DNA of 64,000 nucleotides from NCBI GenBank assembly GCA_028278405.1, contig JANQEK010000006.1:1-64000 (forward strand), written 5' to 3'. Under the pieces are notes generated by a model, which was given only the letters and a program-made list of their open reading frames with translations, searched no databases and was not told where the DNA came from. Shown here piece after piece: positions 9,019 to 18,988 of the stretch (within the stretch, counting starts at the first letter, position 1; the number at the start of each line of letters is the position of its first letter). A program made the position numbers and the translations under genes. Source of the DNA: Nitrospinaceae bacterium. GTDB lineage: Bacteria; Nitrospinota; Nitrospinia; Nitrospinales; Nitrospinaceae.

Positions 9019-10184
9019 TTTTCCGGATGGCTCTGAAAAATTTCCTGAGACAGGGAATGCGGTCTTTTTTGAACGTCCTGGTGACTGCACTTGCCATGGT
9101 GGCAGTGGTTTTCAACCTTTCCCTGTACAACGGGTTTCAGGATCAGGCGGTTCGCAATATGGTATCGACCGATGTCGCTGGAGGCCATTACCGGATGCCC
9201 GGGTTTGATCTCCTTTCGCCTATGGAGTGGGAGGATCAAACGTTCAAGGTTCCTGATTCCTTTTCCAGCCTGTCGTCATCGGATAAAGCAGAAGTGTTGG
9301 TTTTGCAGGGACAGATTTTCCCCAACCGCCGTTTGTTTCCGGTGCAGCTGCGCGGAGTGGAAATGCAGCAGACGTTACTGGATCTTCCTTTTTACAAACT
9401 GAAAGAATGGCAAATGCCGGTGGATGACATCATTCCAATTATTATTGGAAAGAAGATGGCCGGAAAATCTCATCTTCATATTGGAGATGGAGTGGTTCTG
9501 AGATGGCGGGACCGCTTCGGAGCGGTGGACGCATTGGATGCCAGGGTGGTGGATGTCGTTCCTTTGATCAACCCGCGTATTGACGAGGGCGTGGTGTGGA
9601 TGCGCCTTGACCATTTGCGCCAAATCACCCATCGCGAAAATGAGGTCTCCTGGGTGGCGGTGAAAGAGTCCCGGGGAACCATCGCTCCGACAGAGTTTCA
9701 AGAACCCGAGATACTGCTTAAGGATATTCTCGAGCTTATCCGGCAGGACAGGAAGTATGCGGTCATCATCTGGGTCATCCTCATATTTCTTGCGGGAATC
9801 AGCGTATTCAACACGCAGTTTCTAAGTATTTTCAAGCGCCAGCGGGAAATCGGTACGTTAATGGCCTTCGGCATGCCGCCGAAGCGGGTTGTTCGTTTGT
9901 TTGCGTTGGAAGGTAGCCTGGCGGCGTTCTCGGCAGTGCTGGTGGCTTTGGTTCTTGGAGCCATTATTTTGGGCTGGTTCCAAAGTGTGGGGCTGGATGT
10001 TTCCCACTTGGCGGAATCTCAAATTCCTATTCGCGAAAACATTTTTCTCAAAATTAAACCGGTTGAAGTTGTGGCCTCCATTGTCGTCATCGTCGTCATT
10101 ATGATCCTGGTTGCCTGGGCTCCGGTCCGGAAAATCTCAAAGGTAGATCCCACCCAGGCATTGAGGGGGAGGGCGATTACATGA
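9015..10184 (+). CDS. ABC transporter permease, FtsX/LolC-E-like
   Basis: ATGA overlap with the ATPase gene; N-terminal TM, periplasmic domain, three C-terminal TMs with IFKRQREIGTLMAFGMPPKRVVRLFALEG. Start chosen at ATG 9015. Confidence 0.88.
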   Translation: MIFRMALKNFLRQGMRSFLNVLVTALAMVAVVFNLSLYNGFQDQAVRNMVSTDVAGGHYRMPGFDLLSPMEWEDQTFKVPDSFSSLSSSDKAEVLVLQGQIFPNRRLFPVQLRGVEMQQTLLDLPFYKLKEWQMPVDDIIPIIIGKKMAGKSHLHIGDGVVLRWRDRFGAVDALDARVVDVVPLINPRIDEGVVWMRLDHLRQITHRENEVSWVAVKESRGTIAPTEFQEPEILLKDILELIRQDRKYAVIIWVILIFLAGISVFNTQFLSIFKRQREIGTLMAFGMPPKRVVRLFALEGSLAAFSAVLVALVLGAIILGWFQSVGLDVSHLAESQIPIRENIFLKIKPVEVVASIVVIVVIMILVAWAPVRKISKVDPTQALRGRAIT

Positions 10185-11482
10185 TTCGATGGATTCTAAA
10201 AGGAATCTGGCGGGACAAAACGCGGTCTCTGTTTCCGTTTCTGGTAATCTCGGTCGGCGTGACCTTATTGATTTATCTGCTGGGATTCATGGAGGGAACC
10301 TTTGCCGGAATGATCGATATCTCGGCCCACCTGGACACCGGACACCTCAGGTTTGTCAACAAGCCCTTTTATGATGAAGAGCATTTGCATCCCCTCGACC
10401 GGGCACTGGCAGGTCAAAAGGAAACACTACAGTGGCTGCAGCAAAACGGCGATCCGCGGATTGAATGGTCACCTCGAATCCGTTGGGGAGCCATCATGGA
10501 TGTTCCCGATGAAAAAGGAGAGACCAAAAGTCAGACGCCGGTGATCGGTATGGCGATTGAGATGCTGGATGTAAATTCGGCCGAGCGAGAGCGTTTGAAT
10601 CTGGAGCAATCTGTGATTGAAGGAACCGTTCCCTCTCATCCCAAGGAAATGCTGGTGGGGTACAAATTGGCGGAGGCATTGGAAATAAATTTGGGCGATC
10701 AGGTTACTTTGATGGGACAGAATTTTGATGGAGGGCTGGCAACCGATAATTACCGGGTGGTCGGTTTTGTACGGTTTGGTCTGGCGGCCATGGACAAGAA
10801 AATGGCATTGATCAACCTGGCTGATGCTCAGCAAACATTCTATATGGAAGACATGGTCACCGATTTCCTGGGGTTCCTTCCCATGAATGTCGGGTATTTG
10901 AAATACGATAGACTCAAACAAAATATAATGGATCATCTTCCGGCATTGCAGCAAACTCCACCCAAAGATTGGGCTAAAGATGACGAGCCTCTGATTCTGT
11001 CTGTGTTGGACCAAAGGAATCTGCGAGAGCTGTCCATAAAGTTCGAGTTGGTCGATGATGTCGTGATTGGTGTGTTTACCTTTTTGATGGTACTCGTGCT
11101 GTGGAACGCGGGACTCTTAAATGGGGTGCACCGTTATGGTGAAATGGGTTTGCTGCTTGCCCTGGGCGAAACTCATAAAAAATTAATCCTGCTCATGGCG
11201 TTGGAAGCCCTGGTGATTGGTATACTGGGTTCTATCGCGGGTTGTTTGGTTGGCGGAGGTCTGGTGTACTATCTGCAGGAAGTGGGCATCAGCACCCATG
11301 GAATTTTTGAGACCTCAGGGCTCATGATGAGTGATACCATTCGCGCCCGGGTCAGCCTGAATGCTTTTGTGTTTGCCGTGATCCCCGGGATCACTGCCAG
11401 CGTGCTGGGCAACCTGATCGCCAACCTTGCCATCTTCCAACGTTCGGAAGCCAATCTGTTCCGCGAAATGGAGGCCGGATGA
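10181..11482 (+). CDS. ABC transporter permease, FtsX/LolC-E-like (second subunit)
   Basis: ATGA overlap; same topology; RYGEMGLLLALGETHKKLILLMALEAL. Confidence 0.86.
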   Translation: MIRWILKGIWRDKTRSLFPFLVISVGVTLLIYLLGFMEGTFAGMIDISAHLDTGHLRFVNKPFYDEEHLHPLDRALAGQKETLQWLQQNGDPRIEWSPRIRWGAIMDVPDEKGETKSQTPVIGMAIEMLDVNSAERERLNLEQSVIEGTVPSHPKEMLVGYKLAEALEINLGDQVTLMGQNFDGGLATDNYRVVGFVRFGLAAMDKKMALINLADAQQTFYMEDMVTDFLGFLPMNVGYLKYDRLKQNIMDHLPALQQTPPKDWAKDDEPLILSVLDQRNLRELSIKFELVDDVVIGVFTFLMVLVLWNAGLLNGVHRYGEMGLLLALGETHKKLILLMALEALVIGILGSIAGCLVGGGLVYYLQEVGISTHGIFETSGLMMSDTIRARVSLNAFVFAVIPGITASVLGNLIANLAIFQRSEANLFREMEAG

Positions 11483-12252
11483 CGCAATTTTGTTCTAAAA
11501 AAATGAGATTGAGATTCTTGTTTCTCACCCTTGTCTGGGGATTGATATTGCCTGGATCGGGTTGGGCGGAGGATGCCCGGGCTCAACGTTTGTTGGTTGA
11601 GGTCGACAAAAACTTGTGGGCCACTACGAAATATATCGATGGCCGGTTGATCATCGACAACGGCAGACGGGTCAGAACGCTCTCGATGGAAAGCTGGATG
11701 GAGGGAAGACACAAGTCATACAGTTATTACAAAGCGCCCGCGAGAGAACGTGGAACCAAGATGCTGAAACTGGACAGAAAATTGTGGATGTATACGCCCC
11801 ATACCGACCGCAAAATTTTGATTGCCGGCCACCTGTTACGGCAATCGATGATGGGCAGCGATCTTTCCTATGAAGATATGATGGAAGATGAAAAAATCAG
11901 CGAAGCCTACGCCGGAACCATAGATGGAGAGGAAAAGATGGAAGGGGTCCAGACATTTGTCATGACCCTTAAAGCCAGAAGAAAAACCAAAACCTACCAG
12001 ACTTTAAAAATTTGGGTCGATCCGGTCAAGAATACTGTGCTGAAGGAAGAGGCTTATGCTAAAAGTGGAAAGTTGCTCAAGCTCATTTTCTTCAAGGAGT
12101 ACCGGAAAATTGGCCATCGGTTGTTTCCACGCAAAATGGTTTTCCGCGATATGCTCAAGGAAAATACAAAAACCACCTATATGTTTGACAAAATTCAGTT
12201 CGATGTCGATATCCCCGCAAAATATTTTTCCCAGCGTATTTTAAAGCGCTGA
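11479..12252 (+). CDS. LolA-like outer membrane lipoprotein-sorting protein
   Basis: ATGA overlap; signal peptide; LKLDRKLWMYTPHTDRKILIAGHLLRQSMMGSDLSYEDM typical of LolA-like proteins accompanying ABC/RND systems. Confidence 0.75.
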   Translation: MTQFCSKKMRLRFLFLTLVWGLILPGSGWAEDARAQRLLVEVDKNLWATTKYIDGRLIIDNGRRVRTLSMESWMEGRHKSYSYYKAPARERGTKMLKLDRKLWMYTPHTDRKILIAGHLLRQSMMGSDLSYEDMMEDEKISEAYAGTIDGEEKMEGVQTFVMTLKARRKTKTYQTLKIWVDPVKNTVLKEEAYAKSGKLLKLIFFKEYRKIGHRLFPRKMVFRDMLKENTKTTYMFDKIQFDVDIPAKYFSQRILKR

Positions 12253-12351
12253 AATCCGTGTTTTTTCCCGTGTATTTATTATTTCCAAGGATTTTTTTGC
12301 CTTTATACTGAATGAAAGGATTAATCGCCCGCTTCAGTCGTGAGGAGGCGT

Positions 12352-12765
12352 ATGAGAGTTGCAGTATTTCATTCAGTTCGTAATGAGCGAGGTAAAGTCG
12401 CCGTATGGTTTTTTGCGAGTATGGTTGTTCTCGCGTTTTTGCTCCATCCGAAGACGAGCCCGTTTGCGGAACATTATTACAACTTCAAAGCGGAAACCCA
12501 GTTAACGCAATTGTACGACAGTTGTAAGCTGGTGTGGGCCGCTGGCGGACAGCACAATACATCGTCTGCTAACAAGAATAAAATGAACTCGGCAACGGAA
12601 TGCGATCTGGCAACGGCGGTTCTGTCTCCCTATAATTTTCTTCACGATAGAAATATTGAAATCAAAATTGTGGACGGAACTCAAAGTGGATTCTCTGCCA
12701 CGGCAAAGCACAAAGAAGGAACCAAGACGCTGAAAATCAATGCTGCCGGAGAAAGCATTTCCTAA
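12352..12765 (+). CDS. Pilin-like small membrane-anchored protein, tandem copy 1
   Basis: Strong SD GAGGAGG 3 nt before ATG 12352; N-terminal TM then YYNFKAETQLTQLYDSCKLVW; C-terminal GFSATAKHKEGTKTLKINAAGES resembles type IV pilin C-termini. Paralogous to 12798..13208. Confidence 0.65.
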   Translation: MRVAVFHSVRNERGKVAVWFFASMVVLAFLLHPKTSPFAEHYYNFKAETQLTQLYDSCKLVWAAGGQHNTSSANKNKMNSATECDLATAVLSPYNFLHDRNIEIKIVDGTQSGFSATAKHKEGTKTLKINAAGESIS

Positions 12766-12797
12766 ACGGCCAAGAAAAATTTATTGAAGAGGTTTAT

Positions 12798-13208
12798 ATG
12801 AGCATGAGTTTTAAAGCATTAAGAAATGAAAGTGGAAAAACAGCCGTAGTGATTTTGATTATTGTTGCTGTAATTGCTTACCTGGTATATCCGGGAACCA
12901 GCCCTTTCAAGGCAGATTATTACAATCTCAAAGCGGAAGGGAACTTGAAGGATCTGCATCGGGCGTGCAACCGCTACTGGGCGGATGGCATTGCGCAAAG
13001 AATGGTTTCCAAGGCGACCGGAATACAACGCGTGGCCGGACCCTGCAAACTCGATGTGGTTAAAAAGGATCCCTATAATTTCAAGATTCTGGAAGGAATG
13101 AAGATCGAGATTGTCGACGGTACCAAAACCGGTTTTAAAGCGACCGGCATTCATGCCGAGGGAGATGCCCTGCTCAAGGTCAATGCCCAGGGAAAGATTG
13201 AATCCTGA
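12798..13208 (+). CDS. Pilin-like small membrane-anchored protein, tandem copy 2
   Basis: NESGKTAVVILIIVAVIAYLVYPGTSPFKADYYNLKAEGNLKDLHRACNRYW; C-terminal GFKATGIHAEGDALLKVNAQGKI. Confidence 0.65.
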   Translation: MSMSFKALRNESGKTAVVILIIVAVIAYLVYPGTSPFKADYYNLKAEGNLKDLHRACNRYWADGIAQRMVSKATGIQRVAGPCKLDVVKKDPYNFKILEGMKIEIVDGTKTGFKATGIHAEGDALLKVNAQGKIES

Positions 13209-13214
13209 ACGGCA

Positions 13215-13778
13215 TCAGCTGGTTTGAAAAACGTTTTTTGCCAACCAATGAAAAGCCTCTTCCGGATTTTTCACGATAGGAACCTGAGCATCGTTGAATT
13301 CATCCCATTCATGATCAGGATTAAGGATCAACAAAGGCTTGTTATACTCCAGCGCCAGTTGGATTTCGGAGCGTGTTCCCGCACCTCCGGGAAAAGCGAT
13401 GATCACATCCGAAGATAAAATAATAATATGATTACGGCTGGCAAGCTCCTTTCCCGAAACGCCTGATAGTGGAAGATGCGTATAGATGGGAATATCGATC
13501 CAGGCGTTGGGGTAGCCTTTGGGAGACGTGTAAGTCGACCGCATTTCTGGAGATTCGCAGGAGCCGGAAGCGGGAATGATACCGATGACGTTTCCTTTTC
13601 GGCCGGAAACTTCTGCGAAGGATTGAGATACAGCTTCCATCACACCTCCGCCGCCGCCGTTGATTAAATCGCAATCTTGTTTGGCAAGCCATTGTCCCAG
13701 AGGTTTGCTGAGGGTTGAATATTTTTCAGTCCCCGATCCGATGATCCCTATCCGGGATCTTTTTTTTGATGCAGGCAT
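13215..13778 (-). CDS. LOG/SLOG-family Rossmann protein (TIGR00725-like)
   Basis: RIGIIGSGTEKY...LINGGGGGVMEAVS and AFPGGAGTRSEIQLALEYNKPLLIL. Confidence 0.8.
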   Translation of the reverse strand: MPASKKRSRIGIIGSGTEKYSTLSKPLGQWLAKQDCDLINGGGGGVMEAVSQSFAEVSGRKGNVIGIIPASGSCESPEMRSTYTSPKGYPNAWIDIPIYTHLPLSGVSGKELASRNHIIILSSDVIIAFPGGAGTRSEIQLALEYNKPLLILNPDHEWDEFNDAQVPIVKNPEEAFHWLAKNVFQTS

Positions 13779-13785
13779 ATTTGGA

Positions 13786-14760
13786 TTATTTTTGGTCTTC
13801 GTATCCGACCGCCGCCAGATATTTCAGGATATGTTCCAAGTGGGTTTCGGAATTACCGGAAGGAGTTTGCATTTCGGGAGTTTTCAGGCACACCTCGTCT
13901 CCCCGTCGAATCAGATGATACGCCAGCGAAGCTGTTTCTGTCACGCGGTTTTCGAGTGTCTCCGGTTTGACCATGATATTGGTTTGAGGATCGACAATAT
14001 TGAGGAACAGCGTGTAACTGTGTAATCCACCCTTGGAGAATTCCTTGACCCGCAGGGTTCCTGTTTTGGCACTCGACTTCCAGTGAACCGAGGCCATGGG
14101 ATCCCCCGGCTGGTATTCTCTTATTGAATACAAATCGTCTCCGGCAAGGCCTATAGTGCCTTCTCCTTCTTCAGAATATTCAGTGGGGGGAGGAAGAGCC
14201 ACGTTTTTAATCACGGGAAAGATGAGGGTTTCCGCTGTTATCGGCAGTCTCTTGGTCTTAACAAAAAAACCGAAGGGAAAACTGGTTTTCAAATGAACCG
14301 TGTCCAAATGCGCCGGTCCCCGCTTGACCCCTACAAACATCAGACTCTTGTCCACGGACGACTGGGGAGAAATCTGGTACATATATGCTGTTTGCTCAAT
14401 GCGGTAGCGTCCCATCGGATCCAGTGGGAACTCTACGTACAGAGAATAAGAAGGAATCGTCTTTTTGGAATTGGAAATCTTCAAGTGCAAGGGATAGGAG
14501 TCATCAGGGTATACCGTTTTAGGCAGTGAAACTTCGATGGAGATTCCCTTCAGAGTTTGCTCGGACAGTACTCCAGAGACGACAATAAAGCTGCAGCACA
14601 TGGCGAGCACCAGGTACAGTAGGTTGTTCCCGGTGTTGATAGCGCCGATACCTACCCCGAACAGTAGAAAAATAAATCCTCCGCCTTCGCGCGTAACCTG
14701 TAGGGTGCGGTTGAAATAGGAAAGAGTGAATACCGGTTTGTAGTCGAGTTTTTTTTTCAA
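13786..14760 (-). CDS. DUF58 domain-containing protein
   Basis: Two N-terminal TMs; DDLYSIREYQPGDPMASVHWKSSAKTGTLRVKEF signature; adjacent to a MoxR ATPase. Confidence 0.88.
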   Translation of the reverse strand: MKKKLDYKPVFTLSYFNRTLQVTREGGGFIFLLFGVGIGAINTGNNLLYLVLAMCCSFIVVSGVLSEQTLKGISIEVSLPKTVYPDDSYPLHLKISNSKKTIPSYSLYVEFPLDPMGRYRIEQTAYMYQISPQSSVDKSLMFVGVKRGPAHLDTVHLKTSFPFGFFVKTKRLPITAETLIFPVIKNVALPPPTEYSEEGEGTIGLAGDDLYSIREYQPGDPMASVHWKSSAKTGTLRVKEFSKGGLHSYTLFLNIVDPQTNIMVKPETLENRVTETASLAYHLIRRGDEVCLKTPEMQTPSGNSETHLEHILKYLAAVGYEDQK

Positions 14761-14788
14761 AGTGCCCCGGAGGCTGAAAGATTAAAAG

Positions 14789-15733
14789 CTAAACGGGGAT
14801 TTCCATACGTTCGACAATTTCACTGATGATGGCAGAAGTATCGGACACCGTCCGTTTGTGGGTACCGTGGTGCGATTCTGGAATAACCCGGTGACAGAGC
14901 ACAGGTACAGCCAGTTGTTTGATATCGTCAGGAATACAGTAGTCGCGGCCATAGACCAGTGCGCGGGCGCGGGCCGCCTGTTGCAGAATGATGCCTCCCC
15001 GTGGACTGACACCCAACGCCAGATGCGATGACTCCCGGGTGGCGGTGACAACGTTCAAAATGAAATCAGTGAGGACAGGTTCGATCGTGACAGTTTCGGC
15101 TTTGCGCTGCAGTTCCAAAACATCGTTTTTGTCCAGTACGGCCCGGATATCTCGAATATTTTGAATGGGTGAAGTCTGGGTCAGCAAATGGCGTTCATCG
15201 TCGGGTTCGGGGTAGCCCATGGAGATATACATCATGAATCGGTCGAGTTGCGATTCCGGCAAAGGGTGCGCCCCGTGGCTTTCAATCGGATTTTGTGTGG
15301 CGATAACCATAAACGGGTCTTCCAGATGATAAGTCTGGTTGTCCACCGTGACCTGCTTTTCGTTCATGGCTTCCAGCAGGGCGCTCTGGGTCCGGGGTGA
15401 TGAGCGGTTGATTTCATCCGCCAGCACGAGATGAGCAAAGATGGGTCCTTTGTTAAAGTGAAAAGTCCCTTCTTTTTGATTGTAAATCGAGACCCCGACA
15501 ATGTCCGAAGGGAGGATGTCGTTGGTGAACTGGATGCGCCGGAAATCAAGATTGACGGAGTGAGCAAGGCAATAGGCCAGTGAACTTTTGCCGACACCCG
15601 GGACGTCCTCGATAAGCAGATGGCCTTTGGCGATCAAAGTAATGATGGCCTGTTCAATGACCTCCGGTTTACCGACGATCACCGAGCCAATGTTGTTTTT
15701 TAGCCGTTTGATGGCGTCCTGAGCCTGGTTCAT
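14789..15733 (-). CDS. MoxR-family AAA+ ATPase
   Basis: IEDVPGVGKSSLAY Walker A; VLADEINRSSPRTQSALLEAMNEKQVTVD; VIATQNPIESHGAHPLPESQLDRF. Confidence 0.93.
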   Translation of the reverse strand: MNQAQDAIKRLKNNIGSVIVGKPEVIEQAIITLIAKGHLLIEDVPGVGKSSLAYCLAHSVNLDFRRIQFTNDILPSDIVGVSIYNQKEGTFHFNKGPIFAHLVLADEINRSSPRTQSALLEAMNEKQVTVDNQTYHLEDPFMVIATQNPIESHGAHPLPESQLDRFMMYISMGYPEPDDERHLLTQTSPIQNIRDIRAVLDKNDVLELQRKAETVTIEPVLTDFILNVVTATRESSHLALGVSPRGGIILQQAARARALVYGRDYCIPDDIKQLAVPVLCHRVIPESHHGTHKRTVSDTSAIISEIVERMEIPV

Positions 15734-16509
15734 GCCTTCAGAATCTCCATGACTTTCTGCATATCATCGTACACAGCTTGCCGATTTTCCTTAGTGTAAG
15801 CACGGAGCAGGTAAGCCGGGTGATAGGTCAGCATCAGTTTCATTCCCTCGAATTCATGCCAGGTTCCGCGTTCTTTGGTGATGGGAACGGTTCGGCCCAA
15901 CAGGGTGCTCGCCGCAGGTTTACCCAGAGCCACAATTACTTTAGGACGGATGGCTTTCAGCTGTTTGATGAGAAACGGTTTGCAGGCGTCCACTTCATCT
16001 TTTTCGGGGTCGCGGTTGCCCGGCGGACGGCATTTGACGATATTGCAGATATAAGTATCCTTTTCCCGGTTGAGCAGCATGCCCTTTTCGATGATTTCAG
16101 TCAGTTTCCTGCCGGCACGGCCGACAAAGGGGAGACCCTGGGCATCCTCATCGGCTCCAGGGCCTTCGCCGACAAACACCAGGTCGGCGTCGGGATTGCC
16201 CGACCCGAAGACAATGGTCTTTCGGGTTTCACACAACTTGCAACGTTGGCAATCGCCCAATTCTTCGCGGACGTCAGTCAGGTCGCCAGAAGGTTCGTGG
16301 TCATCGTTTGATTCTGTAGGTATCAGGGTCATTTGGGTTTCCAAAGGTTGAGAGGAGCTGCCGCGAAAAGTCCCCGATGGGACAGGCATGACGGGTAATT
16401 CGCTCAACTCGCTGTTCAGGGGAGCATGGGTGTGTCCCGATTCCTTTAGAAACAACAGGTAGTTCTTCAGCTGTCGCAGTAAAAGTGAGCGTTCGGTTTC
16501 AGGTACCAT
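15730..16509 (-). CDS. Uracil-DNA glycosylase, 4Fe-4S type (family 4/5-like)
   Basis: [59 protein letters not shown]. Confidence 0.92.
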   Translation of the reverse strand: MVPETERSLLLRQLKNYLLFLKESGHTHAPLNSELSELPVMPVPSGTFRGSSSQPLETQMTLIPTESNDDHEPSGDLTDVREELGDCQRCKLCETRKTIVFGSGNPDADLVFVGEGPGADEDAQGLPFVGRAGRKLTEIIEKGMLLNREKDTYICNIVKCRPPGNRDPEKDEVDACKPFLIKQLKAIRPKVIVALGKPAASTLLGRTVPITKERGTWHEFEGMKLMLTYHPAYLLRAYTKENRQAVYDDMQKVMEILKA

Positions 16510-16769
16510 GTCACTTAGAATAACAGATGACGATGTTCCGTCAATCCCCTATAACTGGTTGATAATAAAGGACAAAATATCCAATTGTTGCTTGTTCCGA
16601 ATCTCGTCCAAAGTTGCTCTTAAAGCAGAAAAAGGGTGCCAAGTATACCAATCCCGGATACAAAGAGGAATGAGGAAAATCAGGGACGCAAGCGGAACTG
16701 CAGCTATCTTTTGGTTTGTCTGGGTTTGGTGGTTCGTTTATAATCACTTCAAACAAATGGAGCAAAAAG

Positions 16770-17081
16770 ATGTCCGGTTTGAAAAGTGCATGGGAAATCA
16801 GTATGGAAAAGTCCGACAAACTGGTTCCTGAGGTGCAAAAGCAAAAAAAACTGACTGCAAAGCAAAAAGAACAGATTGCCGAGGTTCGCAAGGAATTCAA
16901 AGCCAAAATCGCGGACAAGGATGTTACCCTTCAGCATAAGTTGAACCGCCTTGTAGAACGGACCCCGCCGGAGCAGTTGGAAATGGAATCGGAAAAATTG
17001 AAACAGGAATTTGTAGAAGAAAAAGAACAATTGGAAAAAGAGATGGAAGCGCAAATCGAAGCCATCCGTAAGCCATCCTGA
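16770..17081 (+). CDS. Small coiled-coil protein of unknown function
   Basis: ATG 16770 preceded by GGAG; highly charged heptad-like sequence. Confidence 0.6.
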   Translation: MSGLKSAWEISMEKSDKLVPEVQKQKKLTAKQKEQIAEVRKEFKAKIADKDVTLQHKLNRLVERTPPEQLEMESEKLKQEFVEEKEQLEKEMEAQIEAIRKPS

Positions 17082-17172
17082 CAATCCTTTCTCTTGAATT
17101 CTCTATTCTGAAGCCCTCACCCGGTTAGTTTTTAATAAAAACCACGAATCTACTGTCTGATAGATTGGACTA

Positions 17173-18837
17173 ATGAAAGAAACAGTAAAAAAACAAATCG
17201 TCAGCGCGTTGTCCCAGGCAAAAAAGAACGGTGATCTGAATTTGCCGGAGATGCCTGAAATTATCGTCGAAGAACCCAAGGATGAAAAGCTGGGCGATTT
17301 TGCAACCACTTTAGCCATGCAGTTGGCCCGCTCGGAAAGGAAAAACCCCAAGATGATCGCCGAGACGATATGCGGTTACCTGAACAGCGGGGCGGATTCC
17401 ATCGATTCGGCTGAAGTGGCGGGTCCGGGTTTTATCAACATAAGAATGACCGCAGATTTTTTTCGAAACCGCCTGAAGCAGGCGATTCTCCAAGAGCGTG
17501 AGTTTGGTCGAACGGATGTCGGTCAGAACAAGAAGGTCTTGCTGGAATTTGTTAGTGCCAATCCTACCGGTCCACTCCATGTTGGACATGGTCGTGGCGC
17601 AGCGGTCGGACATGCTTTGTCCTGTCTCTTGAAGAAAGCCGGTTTCGATGTTTCAACCGAGTACTACATCAACGACGTGGGTAATCAGATGAACAATCTC
17701 GGGCGCTCCACCTGGATGCGATATCAGGAGTTATTGAAGAAGAAGGTGGAATTTCCCGAAGACGGTTACAAAGGGGATTACATCAAGGATATCGCGCAGG
17801 AGATTATCGAAAAGGACGGTTCCAGCCATCTCGATAAGAAAGATGAAGATGCATTGACCTTTTTTCGGCAGTTTTCCAAGGACTCTATTCTGGAGGGGAT
17901 ACGAAGCGATCTTAAGGAATTCCGGGTGGAATTCGACCGCTGGTTCAGCGAGGCGAGTCTGGATGAGGATGACTCAGTCAACCAGGCGATCAACTGGCTT
18001 CGGGATAAAGGCTTTGTTTACGAAAAAGACGGCGCGACCTGGATCAAGACCTCCCAGTTCAAAGACGATGCTGACCGGGTGATTATCAAACAGGGCGGCG
18101 AGAGAACCTACTTCTGTTCGGATATTGCTTATCACAAGAACAAAGTCGACCGCGGTTACGACCTCATTCTTGATTTGTGGGGGGCGGATCATCACGGTTA
18201 TGTGCCGCGCATGCAGTCGGTGCTGCAGGCCATGGGTTATGATGAGGAAGTATTCAAGGTTTTGCTGGTGCAGTTTGTCAGCCTGAAACGAGGAGGTCAG
18301 AAGGTTTCGATGTCCACCCGGTCGGGTGAATTCGAAACCCTGGCTGACGTGGTGGCGGAAGTGGGAGTCGATGCCACCCGGTTCTTTTTCCTGATGCGCA
18401 GTTCGGACAGCCATCTCGACTTCGATCTGGATTTGGCCAAAAAGGAATCTCCGGAAAATCCCGTGTACTATATCCAGTATGCCCATGCCCGAATATGCAG
18501 TGTGTTCCGCACCGCGGAAGAACAAGGGGTTCCCATGCCGGATTTGGCCTCCACCGATCTTTCTTTGCTGAATGAGGAGGAAGAGTTTGCGCTGATTAAA
18601 AAAATTCTGACTTATCCCGCGTGTGTAGGGAAAAGCGCTCTGTCGTTGGAGATTCATCGCATCGCTTTTTACCTGCAGGAACTGGTTGCCATTTTTCACA
18701 GTTACTACAAACAGCACCGCATTGTCACCGAGAATCGGGAATTGACGCTGGCCCGGCTGTTGCTTTTAGATTGTCTGAGAAATGTGATTGCCAGTGGCCT
18801 GGGTATTTTGGGTGTCTCCGCTCCCGAAAAAATGTGA
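17173..18837 (+). CDS. argS: Arginyl-tRNA synthetase
   Basis: EFVSANPTGPLHVGHGRGA (HIGH motif); VSMSTRSGEF (KMSKS-like); full length. Confidence 0.97.
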   Translation: MKETVKKQIVSALSQAKKNGDLNLPEMPEIIVEEPKDEKLGDFATTLAMQLARSERKNPKMIAETICGYLNSGADSIDSAEVAGPGFINIRMTADFFRNRLKQAILQEREFGRTDVGQNKKVLLEFVSANPTGPLHVGHGRGAAVGHALSCLLKKAGFDVSTEYYINDVGNQMNNLGRSTWMRYQELLKKKVEFPEDGYKGDYIKDIAQEIIEKDGSSHLDKKDEDALTFFRQFSKDSILEGIRSDLKEFRVEFDRWFSEASLDEDDSVNQAINWLRDKGFVYEKDGATWIKTSQFKDDADRVIIKQGGERTYFCSDIAYHKNKVDRGYDLILDLWGADHHGYVPRMQSVLQAMGYDEEVFKVLLVQFVSLKRGGQKVSMSTRSGEFETLADVVAEVGVDATRFFFLMRSSDSHLDFDLDLAKKESPENPVYYIQYAHARICSVFRTAEEQGVPMPDLASTDLSLLNEEEEFALIKKILTYPACVGKSALSLEIHRIAFYLQELVAIFHSYYKQHRIVTENRELTLARLLLLDCLRNVIASGLGILGVSAPEKM

Positions 18838-18853
18838 AGGATATCCGACCTTT

Positions 18854-18880
18854 ACCCGGACTCCTCCGGGTTTTCTCTCC
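18854..18880 (+). terminator. Intrinsic terminator downstream of argS
   Basis: ACCCGGA-CTCC-TCCGGGT followed by TTTCTCTCC. Confidence 0.65.
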
Positions 18881-18988
18881 AATTAAAAAAAATCCTATAA
18901 ACTATTGAATAATTTGGTATAATTTCATTACCAATTTCTCTCTCGGTAGTGTTGAGAGACCAAATTCGAGTTTATTTCGGGTGCAGTC

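Noticed and set aside
17974-18717. 247-aa minus-strand ORF
   Set aside because: Antisense shadow inside argS; composition is that of reverse-complemented codons.
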